The notes beneath the pieces were generated by a model. The model had not been told where the DNA came from. It saw only the letters and a list, made by a program, of their open reading frames with translations, and did not search any database. Shown one piece after another: positions 24,527 to 31,361 of a DNA stretch of 47,618 nucleotides. The stretch's first letter is position 1. Every line of letters starts with the position of its first letter. Location of the stretch: contig CAZAOY010000017.1 in NCBI GenBank assembly GCA_964486925.1, positions 1 to 47,618 on the forward strand, read 5' to 3'. A program made the translations under genes and the position numbers. This stretch comes from CAZAOY01 sp964486925. Lineage in GTDB: Bacteria; Bacillota; Clostridia; Oscillospirales; Ruminococcaceae.

Positions 24527-24600
24527 GGGAACTCCGTACGAGGTTCGGTTTTACTACCGTTTTATACTCGCTTGGAGCATGGTCATGAATATGAGAGATA
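24527..24600 (+). repeat. Intercistronic repeat, copy 2
   Basis: GGGAACTCCGTACGAGG, then a middle containing ACTACCGTTTTAT, and GGAGCATGGTCATGAATATG. It can fold as nested pairs CTCC/GGAG, CGAG/CTCG and CGGT/ACCG. Its GGAG (24574-24577) doubles as the SD of the downstream ATPase gene at 24585. Confidence 0.65.
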
Positions 24601-25154
24601 TATCACTGCACCTGATGGATATTGCTCAAAACTCCGTTGTAGCTAAGGCAGATAAGGTCGAGATATCATTTGCTGCTATTGATAATCTGCTGACCTTTAC
24701 CATTATCGACAACGGCTGTGGCATGGATGAGGAGATGGTAAAGAATGTATTCGACCCGTTTGTTACCTCCCGTACTACCAGAAAGGTAGGGCTTGGGATA
24801 CCGCTTTTGGTGGAATCCTCTGAGGCGACAGGGGGTAAGGTAACTATTAACTCTAAGGTTGGGGTTGGGACTACCCTTACAGCCACCTTTGTAATCGATC
24901 ATATCGATAGAATCCCTTTAGGCGATATAGCTATGACTATGTCAACCACTATAGCTTCCCATCCCGATGTTAACTTTGTGCTTTCGCTTAGTAACGGTAC
25001 TGATGAATTTGTGGTAAGCACAGCAATGATAAAAGAAACATTAGGGGAGGACGTCCCTTTAAACACTATCCAGATTATCGACTGGTTATCTGGATATATA
25101 GAAGAAAACATAAAAATAATTTTTGGAGGTATTTTAGATGAAATCGTTAGCTGA
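24585..25154 (+). CDS. GHKL ATPase domain protein (histidine-kinase-like)
   Basis: A 189-residue HATPase_c protein: ISLHLMDIAQNSVVAKA (N box), DNGCGMDEE (G1), FDPFVTSRTTRKVGLGIPLL (F and G2 boxes) and GGKVTINSKVGVGTTLTATF. A 70-residue C-terminal extension of unknown fold follows. No sensor or phosphoacceptor domain. ATG 24585 is chosen, with GGAG 7 bases upstream. A longer frame from 24522 translates the repeat element and gives an implausible N-terminus. The gene overlaps the following [2Fe-2S] gene by 17 bases. This type is typical of clostridial bifurcating-hydrogenase operons; its role is unknown. Confidence 0.83.
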   Translation: MNMRDISLHLMDIAQNSVVAKADKVEISFAAIDNLLTFTIIDNGCGMDEEMVKNVFDPFVTSRTTRKVGLGIPLLVESSEATGGKVTINSKVGVGTTLTATFVIDHIDRIPLGDIAMTMSTTIASHPDVNFVLSLSNGTDEFVVSTAMIKETLGEDVPLNTIQIIDWLSGYIEENIKIIFGGILDEIVS

Positions 25155-25506
25155 TTTAGAGGCAATCCGTAAAAAAACCCTAGAAGATATAAACCTTCGT
25201 ACTAACAAAAACGGTGTTAGAATTGTAGTTGGTATGGCAACCTGTGGGATCGCCGCCGGTGCTCGTCCTGTAATGAACACTCTGCTTGAAACTTTAAAGT
25301 CAAACAACATTAACGATGTAAACGTTTCTATGACCGGTTGTATCGGTATCTGTAGACTAGAGCCTATTATCGAAGTTATCAGCGCTGATGGTGACAAAAC
25401 CACCTATGTTAAGATGGATTCTGAAAAGGCTGTTAGAGTTATTAAGGAACACATTATCGGTGGTCATGTCTGCACTGATCTTACCATTGGTGCGGCAGAG
25501 CAATAA
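25138..25506 (+). CDS. [2Fe-2S] ferredoxin-like subunit (HndB-like)
   Basis: A 122-residue thioredoxin-like [2Fe-2S] protein: MATCGIAAGARPVM supplies one Cys with a Gly-rich loop, and MTGCIGICRLEP the second pair. HndB of the NADP-reducing hydrogenase has this size and pattern. The first motif has only one Cys, so cluster binding may be incomplete or use a different ligand. It starts inside the end of the ATPase gene, indicating translational coupling. Confidence 0.8.
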   Translation: MKSLADLEAIRKKTLEDINLRTNKNGVRIVVGMATCGIAAGARPVMNTLLETLKSNNINDVNVSMTGCIGICRLEPIIEVISADGDKTTYVKMDSEKAVRVIKEHIIGGHVCTDLTIGAAEQ

Positions 25507-25553
25507 ACCTTAACCTAGTTAAACGGTATAAGTTCGGAAGATACTAAAATAAT

Positions 25554-25630
25554 GGAAACTCCGTGCTAGACCACGTAATCTTTACTGCCGTTTTATATTT
25601 CTAGAGCGTGGTCGCAATTATAGATAATAC
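25554..25630 (+). repeat. Intercistronic repeat, copy 3
   Basis: GGAAACTCCGTGCTAGACC, then ACTGCCGTTTTAT in the middle, then CTAGAGCGTGGTCGCAATTA. CTAGA pairs with TCTAG; GACCACG is also complementary to CGTGGTC. It lies between the HndB-like and NuoF-like genes. Confidence 0.65.
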
Positions 25631-25656
25631 ATTTTAAATTTATTGGAGGAATAAAG

Positions 25657-27444
25657 ATGGATTTTTTTAGATCTCATGTCCTTGTTTGTTGCGGTACAGG
25701 ATGTACATCGTCAAAGTCGCCACAGATAATTGATAATATGGAAAGCTTACTGGCTGACAAGGGTATAGAAAACGAAGTTAAGGTTGTTAAGACAGGATGT
25801 TTCGGACTCTGTGCAGAAGGTCCTATCGTTGCAATCTACCCAGAAGGCACAATGTACTACCGTGTAGAACCTTCTGATGTAGAAGAAATCGTAAATGAGC
25901 ATCTAGTAAAGGGTAGGGTTGTATCACGTCTACTTCCTAAAGATGAAACTAACTCTGTTGAAAACGTTAACGATACAAACTTTTTTACAAAACAAACACG
26001 TATAGCACTTAAAAACTGTGGTGTTATTAACCCAGAATTAATCGATGAATACATAGCTTACGACGGATATAAAGCACTTGGTAAGGTTATTACCGAGATG
26101 ACCCCTGAACAGGTTGTTGAGATTGTAAAACAAAGCGGACTTCGTGGCCGTGGGGGCGGTGGTTTCCCTACAGGTCTTAAATGGGACTTTACAGCAAAGG
26201 CACCAGGTGAAGTTAAGTACGTTGCATGTAATGCTGACGAAGGTGACCCAGGCGCATTCATGGACAGAAGCGTGCTTGAGGGTGACCCTCACTGCCTAAT
26301 AGAAGCGATGGCTATTGCGGCTTACGCTGTTGGAGCTAACCACGGTTTTGTATATGTTCGTGCAGAGTACCCAATCGCTGTTGATCGTCTACAGATCGCT
26401 ATCGAACAGGCAAAAGAATATGGTATTATCGGGCCTAACGTATTTGGTACTGATTTTGCATTTGACCTAGAGATCCGCCTTGGTGCGGGAGCGTTTGTAT
26501 GTGGTGAAGAAACCGCACTTATCACCTCAATCGAAGGTAACCGTGGTGAACCTCGCCCTCGTCCTCCATTTCCGGCGGTTAAGGGACTATGGCAGAAGCC
26601 TACTCTACTTAACAACGTTGAAACCTATGCAAACATCCCTCAGATTATCCTAAACGGTCCGGAATGGTTTGCTTCAATGGGTACTGAAAAATCTAAGGGT
26701 ACTAAGGTATTTGCGGTTGGTGGTAAGATTAACAATACAGGGCTTGTTGAGATCCCTATGGGTACTACCCTTAGAACTGTTATCGAAGATATCGGTGGCG
26801 GTATCCCTAACGGTAAGAAGTTTAAGGCGGCTCAGACTGGCGGACCTTCAGGCGGATGTATCCCTGAATCACATATGGATATCGCTATCGACTATGATAA
26901 CCTTATCGCTATCGGTTCAATGATGGGATCTGGTGGTCTAATTGTAATGGACGAAGACAACTGTATGGTTGATATCGCTAAATTCTTCTTAGAGTTTACC
27001 GTTGATGAATCATGCGGTAAGTGTACTCCATGTAGAATTGGTACTAAGCGTCTATATGAAATGCTTGATAAGATTACTAAAGGAAATGCTACCCAGGATG
27101 ATCTGGTTAAGCTTGAGGAGTTATGCCACTATATTAAAAGCAACTCTCTATGCGGACTAGGACAGACCGCTCCAAACCCTGTACTTTCAACTCTAAACTA
27201 CTTTAGAGATGAGTACGATGCACACGTTAACGAGAAACGTTGTCCGGCGGGAGTTTGTAAGGATCTGTTATCATTTGAGGTTGTTGAGGATAAATGTAAA
27301 GGATGTACCGCTTGTAAGAGGGTTTGTCCTGTATCAGCTATCACAGGTGAGGTTAAGCAAATTCACGTTATCGATAAAGACAAGTGTATCAAGTGTGGTG
27401 CTTGTATAGAAAAATGCCGCTTTGATGCAATCATTAAAAAGTAA
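25657..27444 (+). CDS. NuoF/HydB-type NADH-binding subunit of bifurcating hydrogenase
   Basis: FMN- and NAD(H)-binding subunit (HydB/HndC), 595 residues. An N-terminal [2Fe-2S] thioredoxin-like domain (CCGTGCTSS, GCFGLCAEG; about 1-90) is followed by the NuoF core with the FMN loop GRGGGGFPTG (about residues 163-172), a Gly-rich NAD site and the [4Fe-4S] motif ESCGKCTPCRIGTKR (about 449-463). Two C-terminal ferredoxin clusters are CKGCTACKRVCP and CIKCGACIEKC. This is the standard architecture of electron-bifurcating HydB. An AT-rich leader carrying repeat copy 3 precedes the TTGGAGG SD. It works with the subunits encoded at 20750 and 27463. Confidence 0.94.
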   Translation: MDFFRSHVLVCCGTGCTSSKSPQIIDNMESLLADKGIENEVKVVKTGCFGLCAEGPIVAIYPEGTMYYRVEPSDVEEIVNEHLVKGRVVSRLLPKDETNSVENVNDTNFFTKQTRIALKNCGVINPELIDEYIAYDGYKALGKVITEMTPEQVVEIVKQSGLRGRGGGGFPTGLKWDFTAKAPGEVKYVACNADEGDPGAFMDRSVLEGDPHCLIEAMAIAAYAVGANHGFVYVRAEYPIAVDRLQIAIEQAKEYGIIGPNVFGTDFAFDLEIRLGAGAFVCGEETALITSIEGNRGEPRPRPPFPAVKGLWQKPTLLNNVETYANIPQIILNGPEWFASMGTEKSKGTKVFAVGGKINNTGLVEIPMGTTLRTVIEDIGGGIPNGKKFKAAQTGGPSGGCIPESHMDIAIDYDNLIAIGSMMGSGGLIVMDEDNCMVDIAKFFLEFTVDESCGKCTPCRIGTKRLYEMLDKITKGNATQDDLVKLEELCHYIKSNSLCGLGQTAPNPVLSTLNYFRDEYDAHVNEKRCPAGVCKDLLSFEVVEDKCKGCTACKRVCPVSAITGEVKQIHVIDKDKCIKCGACIEKCRFDAIIKK

Positions 27445-27462
27445 GAATAGGGGTGTTTAAAG

Positions 27463-29211
27463 ATGGAAAAAATTAATATTAAGATAAATGGAATGCCTTA
27501 CTCTGTTCCTAAAAGCTCGACTATTCTTGAAGCGGCTAGGGCGGCGGGTATAGAGATTCCTACACTATGTTACCTCAAAGAGATTAACGCTATCGGCGCT
27601 TGTAGAATCTGTGTGGTTGAGGTTAAGGGAGCTAGAAACCTTTGTGCGGCTTGTGTTCATCCTGTTGCAGAGGGTATGGAGATTAGCACCCACTCACCTG
27701 CGGTTCTACAAAGCAGAAAGACTACGCTAGAGTTAATCCTTTCTACCCATGACAGAAAATGTCTATCATGTATCAGAAGCGGAAACTGTGAGCTTCAAAA
27801 GCTATGTAAGGAATTTAAGGTTGACGATGAAACTGCATTTGCAGGGGAAAACATCCAGTACGACTTTGACGATTCCGCTGTACATATGTACAGAGATAAC
27901 AATAAATGTATCCTTTGCCGTCGTTGTATCGCCGCTTGTAACAACAAGCAGTCGATCGGTGTTATCGGTGCTAACGAAAGAGGATTTAAAACCCATGTAG
28001 GTTGTGCATTTGATGATGATCTAAGTGCAACTTCATGTATCTCTTGTGGTCAATGTATCGTGGCTTGTCCTACAGGCGCTATCGCTGAAAAGGATCAGAC
28101 CGATGAAGTATGGGCAGCGCTTGCTGATCCTACTAAGCACGTTGTGGTACAGACTGCCCCTTCTATCCGTGTAACTTTAGGTGAAGCATTCGGATTACCT
28201 GTTGGTACTGATGTAACAGGTAAGATGGCGGCGGCGCTTAGACGTATTGGATTTGACGGTGTGTTTGATACAAACTTTGCCGCTGACCTTACTATAATGG
28301 AAGAAGCGACTGAGTTTATCCACAGAGTTCAGAATAACGGCGTACTACCGCTTATTACCTCTTGTTCTCCGGGTTGGGTAAAATTCTGTGAATATGACTA
28401 CCCTGAATTTATCCCTAACCTATCATCATGTAAATCTCCACAGCAGATGTTTGGTGCTATTACTAAGACCTACTACGCCCAGAAGATGGGTATCGATCCT
28501 AAGGATATCTTTGTCGTAGGAATCATGCCTTGTACCGCTAAGAAGTTTGAGGTTACCCGTGAGGATGAAGAAGCTTCAGGTTACCCTGACGTTGACGTAG
28601 CGCTTACTACCCGTGAGCTTGCTAGAATGATCTCTCGTGCAGGTATCCTATTCACCAGTCTACCGGATGAAGAGTTTGATGCTCCTCTAAACACCGCAAC
28701 AGGTGCGGGGGTTATCTTTGGTGCAACCGGTGGTGTTATGGAAGCGGCGCTTAGAACCGCTGTTGAAACTCTAACCGGTACTACCCTTGAAAACCTAGAC
28801 TTCACCGATGTTCGTGGTACTATGGGTATCAAGGAAGCTTCCTATAAGGTTGGCGATCTTGATGTTAAGGTTGCGGTTGCTTCAGGTACTGCTAACGCTA
28901 GAAAACTGCTTGAAAAGATTAAGTCAGGAGAAGCTAACTATCACTTTGTGGAGATTATGGGATGTCCTGGAGGTTGTGTAAACGGTGGTGGACAGCCTGT
29001 TCAGCCTGCTAGTGTTCACAACTTTGTAAACCTAAAGGAAGAACGTGCAAAATCTCTATACGCTTCCGACCTAAACAACGCTATCAGAAAATCTCATGAA
29101 AGTCCACTTATCAAGGAAATTTACGATAACTTCCTTGAAAAACCAGGTAGCCATAAGGCTCATGAGATCCTTCATACTAAGTATAAAGCAAGACAGATGT
29201 ACAAGGATTAA
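27463..29211 (+). CDS. hydA: [FeFe]-hydrogenase catalytic subunit (HydA/HndD type)
   Basis: Reduces protons with NADH plus ferredoxin electrons, or the reverse. 582 residues: N-terminal plant-type [2Fe-2S] domain (about 1-78), His-ligated [4Fe-4S] domain (HDRKCLSCIRSGNCELQKLC), two ferredoxin clusters (CILCRRCIAAC, CISCGQCIVACP), then the H-cluster domain with TSCSPGW, MPCTAKKFE and MGCPGGCVNGGGQP, and the C-terminal small-subunit-like tail. All canonical motifs are intact, unlike the divergent protein at 22133. Last gene of the operon, 18 bases after hydB and before a strong terminator. The HydEFG maturases are not in the window. Confidence 0.96.
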   Translation: MEKINIKINGMPYSVPKSSTILEAARAAGIEIPTLCYLKEINAIGACRICVVEVKGARNLCAACVHPVAEGMEISTHSPAVLQSRKTTLELILSTHDRKCLSCIRSGNCELQKLCKEFKVDDETAFAGENIQYDFDDSAVHMYRDNNKCILCRRCIAACNNKQSIGVIGANERGFKTHVGCAFDDDLSATSCISCGQCIVACPTGAIAEKDQTDEVWAALADPTKHVVVQTAPSIRVTLGEAFGLPVGTDVTGKMAAALRRIGFDGVFDTNFAADLTIMEEATEFIHRVQNNGVLPLITSCSPGWVKFCEYDYPEFIPNLSSCKSPQQMFGAITKTYYAQKMGIDPKDIFVVGIMPCTAKKFEVTREDEEASGYPDVDVALTTRELARMISRAGILFTSLPDEEFDAPLNTATGAGVIFGATGGVMEAALRTAVETLTGTTLENLDFTDVRGTMGIKEASYKVGDLDVKVAVASGTANARKLLEKIKSGEANYHFVEIMGCPGGCVNGGGQPVQPASVHNFVNLKEERAKSLYASDLNNAIRKSHESPLIKEIYDNFLEKPGSHKAHEILHTKYKARQMYKD

Positions 29212-29243
29212 TCCTTCTGCATAAAAATGCTGATAATATAAAT

Positions 29244-29285
29244 AGGGACTATGACAATTTATCCACTGTCGTAGTCCCTGTTTTT
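29244..29285. terminator. Terminator of the hydrogenase operon
   Basis: A 13-bp stem (29244-29256 with 29267-29279, one G-U) followed by GTTTTT. It may also serve the converging thrS transcript. Confidence 0.88.
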
Positions 29286-29321
29286 GCATATGTTTAATCA
29301 TGCGCCTATCGTAGTGTTGAA

Positions 29322-29353
29322 TAGGAGGATAACCGCAAGGGTCGCACCCTACA
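29322..29353. repeat. REP-like intergenic hairpin
   Basis: GGATAACCGCAAGGGTCGCA followed by CCC, with ACC-GCAA-GGGT pairing around a GNRA-type loop. Its composition is unlike the AT-rich surroundings and it resembles short GC-rich intergenic repeats I associate with gut Clostridia. Only one copy is in the window. Confidence 0.3.
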
Positions 29354-29398
29354 TGTGTACGCATATGCATAGTCGCAAGATAAATTTACACTTATTAC

Positions 29399-30946
29399 CT
29401 ACTCATCTAGGATACACCTAGGCTGACCCTGCTCTATTAACGGCTTTAGATGTTTTTCTAAACTTGCTAGGTTCATCACACCAAGGTCACCATCCTTGCG
29501 GCTACGTATAGAGAAGGTGTTGTCAGCAACCTCTTTGTCCCCGATAACTAGGATAAACGGTATCTTTTCGAGTTGGAATCGTTTTATTTTACCACGCATG
29601 TTATCGTCCTCGTCAGCTAGCTCTACACGAAAACCTTGGTTTTTAAGATCCTTAGCAAGGGACTTTGCATATGGGTTATGGCTTTCTCGAATAGGAACGA
29701 TACCAAACTGTGTCGGAGCGAACCAGAAAGGAAAATCACCCTTGTAATGCTCGATAAGCAGTGCCATAAACCGCTCTAGACTACCAAAAAGAGCACGGTG
29801 CACCATAAACGGCGTATGCCTTTGACCGTCACTGCCTATATAGGTCATGTTAAATCGGGTAGGAAGATTAAAGTCAAACTGTATTGTACTGCATTGCCAC
29901 TGCCGTCCTAGGGTATCACGAAGCTTTAAATCAATCTTAGGCCCGTAGAACGCACCCCCGCCCTCATCAATCTCATACTTAAGTCCCGCCGATACCACCG
30001 CCTTTTTTAGGATATCGGTTGCCATCTCCCAGTCGCTGCCCTCACCGATAAACTTAGCTTTAGGCTTGGTTGAAACATACGGCTGAAAGTTCTCTAACCC
30101 AAAGGAGCGAAGGATATAGAGCGAGAATTTAAGTGCATTAGTAACCTCCACTTCTACCTGTTCGGGTGTACAGATAATGTGTGCGTCGTCCTGCGTAAAC
30201 CCACGAACCCTTGTAAGACCATTTAGAGTACCCGACAGCTCATAGCGGTAGACAGTGCCGTATTCCGCATACTTTATCGGTAGGTCACGGTAGGAGCGTA
30301 CCTCACTATTATATATATCGATATGAAACGGACAGTTCATCGGCTTTAGATAGTATTCATCCTCGTCGATAACAATCGGGCTGTACATGGTGTCCTTGTA
30401 AAAATCCAAATGCCCCGAGGTCTGCCATAGCTTTGACCTTCCGATATGAGGTGTGTACACCCATTGGTAGTCGTTTAGGATATGTGCCTTCTGTCCAAAG
30501 CTTTCCAGAAGATAACGTAACATCGCTCCCTTTGGATGCCATAGTGTTAACCCCTGACCGATATCATTAGAGCTTGAAAATAGCTTTAACTCGTTACCTA
30601 AAGTCTTGTGGTCACGTGTTTGTGCTTCAGCTACAAAATTCTTGTAGCTGTCAAACTCCTCTCTAGTAGCAAAGGCTATCACGTATATCCGCTGTAACAT
30701 ACGGTTATCGGCGTTATCCTCCTCGTATACACCCGAAAAGCTGTCAAGCTCAAAGACACAGTCTATATCTGTAGTCTTAAGATTTTTAACTATCTGGCTA
30801 AGGATAGCGGGATTTAGCGGTGGTATAGCATAGTCACAGAAAAAGCCATGGTCATTCTCCTCAAACCTTAATACCTCTAAGTCTTTGAATGATAGTTTAA
30901 CCGCCTCTGATAATCTGTCTGCTAGAATCTTTTTAAAACTTTTCAT
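29399..30946 (-). CDS. thrS: Threonyl-tRNA synthetase lacking the N-terminal editing domain
   Basis: Class II synthetase charging tRNA-Thr. The catalytic core begins near residue 110 (RDHKTLGNELKLF) with motif 2 in YRYELSG..TRVRGFTQDDAH, motif 3 in HRALFGSLERFMALL and zinc ligands Cys (KPMNCPFH) and His. The anticodon-binding domain is about 415-510 (FGIVPIRESHNPYAKSLAKD). At 515 residues it is about 125 shorter than the usual 640. The first 110 residues show no HxxxH or CxxxH editing motif and no clear TGS domain. It may be a second ThrRS beside a full-length one (inference). Expression is under a Thr-codon attenuator at 31091-31277. Confidence 0.92.
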   Translation of the reverse strand: MKSFKKILADRLSEAVKLSFKDLEVLRFEENDHGFFCDYAIPPLNPAILSQIVKNLKTTDIDCVFELDSFSGVYEEDNADNRMLQRIYVIAFATREEFDSYKNFVAEAQTRDHKTLGNELKLFSSSNDIGQGLTLWHPKGAMLRYLLESFGQKAHILNDYQWVYTPHIGRSKLWQTSGHLDFYKDTMYSPIVIDEDEYYLKPMNCPFHIDIYNSEVRSYRDLPIKYAEYGTVYRYELSGTLNGLTRVRGFTQDDAHIICTPEQVEVEVTNALKFSLYILRSFGLENFQPYVSTKPKAKFIGEGSDWEMATDILKKAVVSAGLKYEIDEGGGAFYGPKIDLKLRDTLGRQWQCSTIQFDFNLPTRFNMTYIGSDGQRHTPFMVHRALFGSLERFMALLIEHYKGDFPFWFAPTQFGIVPIRESHNPYAKSLAKDLKNQGFRVELADEDDNMRGKIKRFQLEKIPFILVIGDKEVADNTFSIRSRKDGDLGVMNLASLEKHLKPLIEQGQPRCILDE

Positions 30947-31090
30947 AAATGGTAATTCTCCTCATCTTAATTATATCAATTGTAGATTAAGATGATACGG
31001 TAAGACGCTCCTCGGAACATACAGATAACATTCCATTAACCATCGGAGCAAACACCCCCTTTCATACTGTTTTGCACAGTAGAGATATAA

Positions 31091-31131
31091 AAAACACCCT
31101 GCACACTTATCAAAAAGTGATGCAAGGTGTT
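31091..31131 (-). terminator. Attenuator terminator in the thrS leader
   Basis: An 11-bp stem (31121-31131 with 31093-31103, one G-U) extended by an inner 5-bp CACTT/AAGTG stem, then a run of T in the minus direction. It lies about 145 bases before the thrS start, so transcription must read through it. Its 5' arm (31121-31127) is also complementary to 31143-31149, an antiterminator option. Confidence 0.8.
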
Positions 31132-31146
31132 ATTATCTATTCCCTT

Positions 31147-31189
31147 GCAACCACACGACCAATGGGGCTAACCCTTGTCGTCTGGTTGC
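31147..31189 (-). promoter_or_regulatory. Competing hairpin of the thrS attenuator
   Basis: GCAACCACACGAC (31147-31159) faces GTCGTCTGGTTGC (31177-31189), 11 of 13 paired. Part of the loop (31165-31170) is complementary to the leader-peptide stop region (31222-31227). The arm at 31147-31149 overlaps the antiterminator strand, so the two folds exclude each other. Confidence 0.65.
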
Positions 31190-31226
31190 AGTAGCTTTTT
31201 GTATCGCAACAAACTTAAAGGTAGCC

Positions 31227-31277
31227 CTATATGGTAGTGGTGGTTGTAATTATAATATTTATTGAATTAATCGCCAT
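31227..31277 (-). CDS. Threonine leader peptide of thrS
   Basis: A 16-codon open frame encoding MAINSINIIITTTTTI. Five consecutive Thr codons (ACA ACC ACC ACT ACC, 31247-31233) come just before ATA and the TAG stop, and five Ile codons precede them. GAGG (31289-31286) is 8 bases upstream of the ATG. It lies between a promoter (31308-31336) and an attenuator hairpin, the layout of thrL/pheM-type ribosome-mediated attenuation: stalling at Thr codons when charged tRNA-Thr is scarce would alter the downstream fold. No T-box is seen. Too short for ordinary gene finders. Confidence 0.78.
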   Translation of the reverse strand: MAINSINIIITTTTTI

Positions 31278-31307
31278 AACATTTACCTCGATAATATATT
31301 TTTTAAT

Positions 31308-31336
31308 AGTATACCACAGTTTCAGTAATAATGCAA
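31308..31336 (-). promoter_or_regulatory. Promoter of the thrS leader
   Basis: Minus-strand TTGCAT (31336-31331) and TATACT (31313-31308), 17-base spacer, with TGG giving an extended -10. Confidence 0.68.
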
Positions 31337-31361
31337 TACCTAAATATTGATTTGTCAAAAA

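Noticed and set aside
24522..24584. Upstream start for the histidine-kinase-like ATPase
   Set aside because: It would translate the intercistronic repeat (copy 2); the internal ATG 24585 has a well-placed SD and matches the usual domain start.
29071..29370. 99-residue minus-strand ORF over the end of hydA
   Set aside because: Antisense to hydA and crosses its terminator; only a shadow frame plus the REP-like segment.
30947..31360. T-box riboswitch expected ahead of thrS
   Set aside because: No AGGGTGG-N-ACCGCG-like T-box sequence or Stem I elements are visible; the leader is instead explained by the Thr-codon peptide and attenuator.
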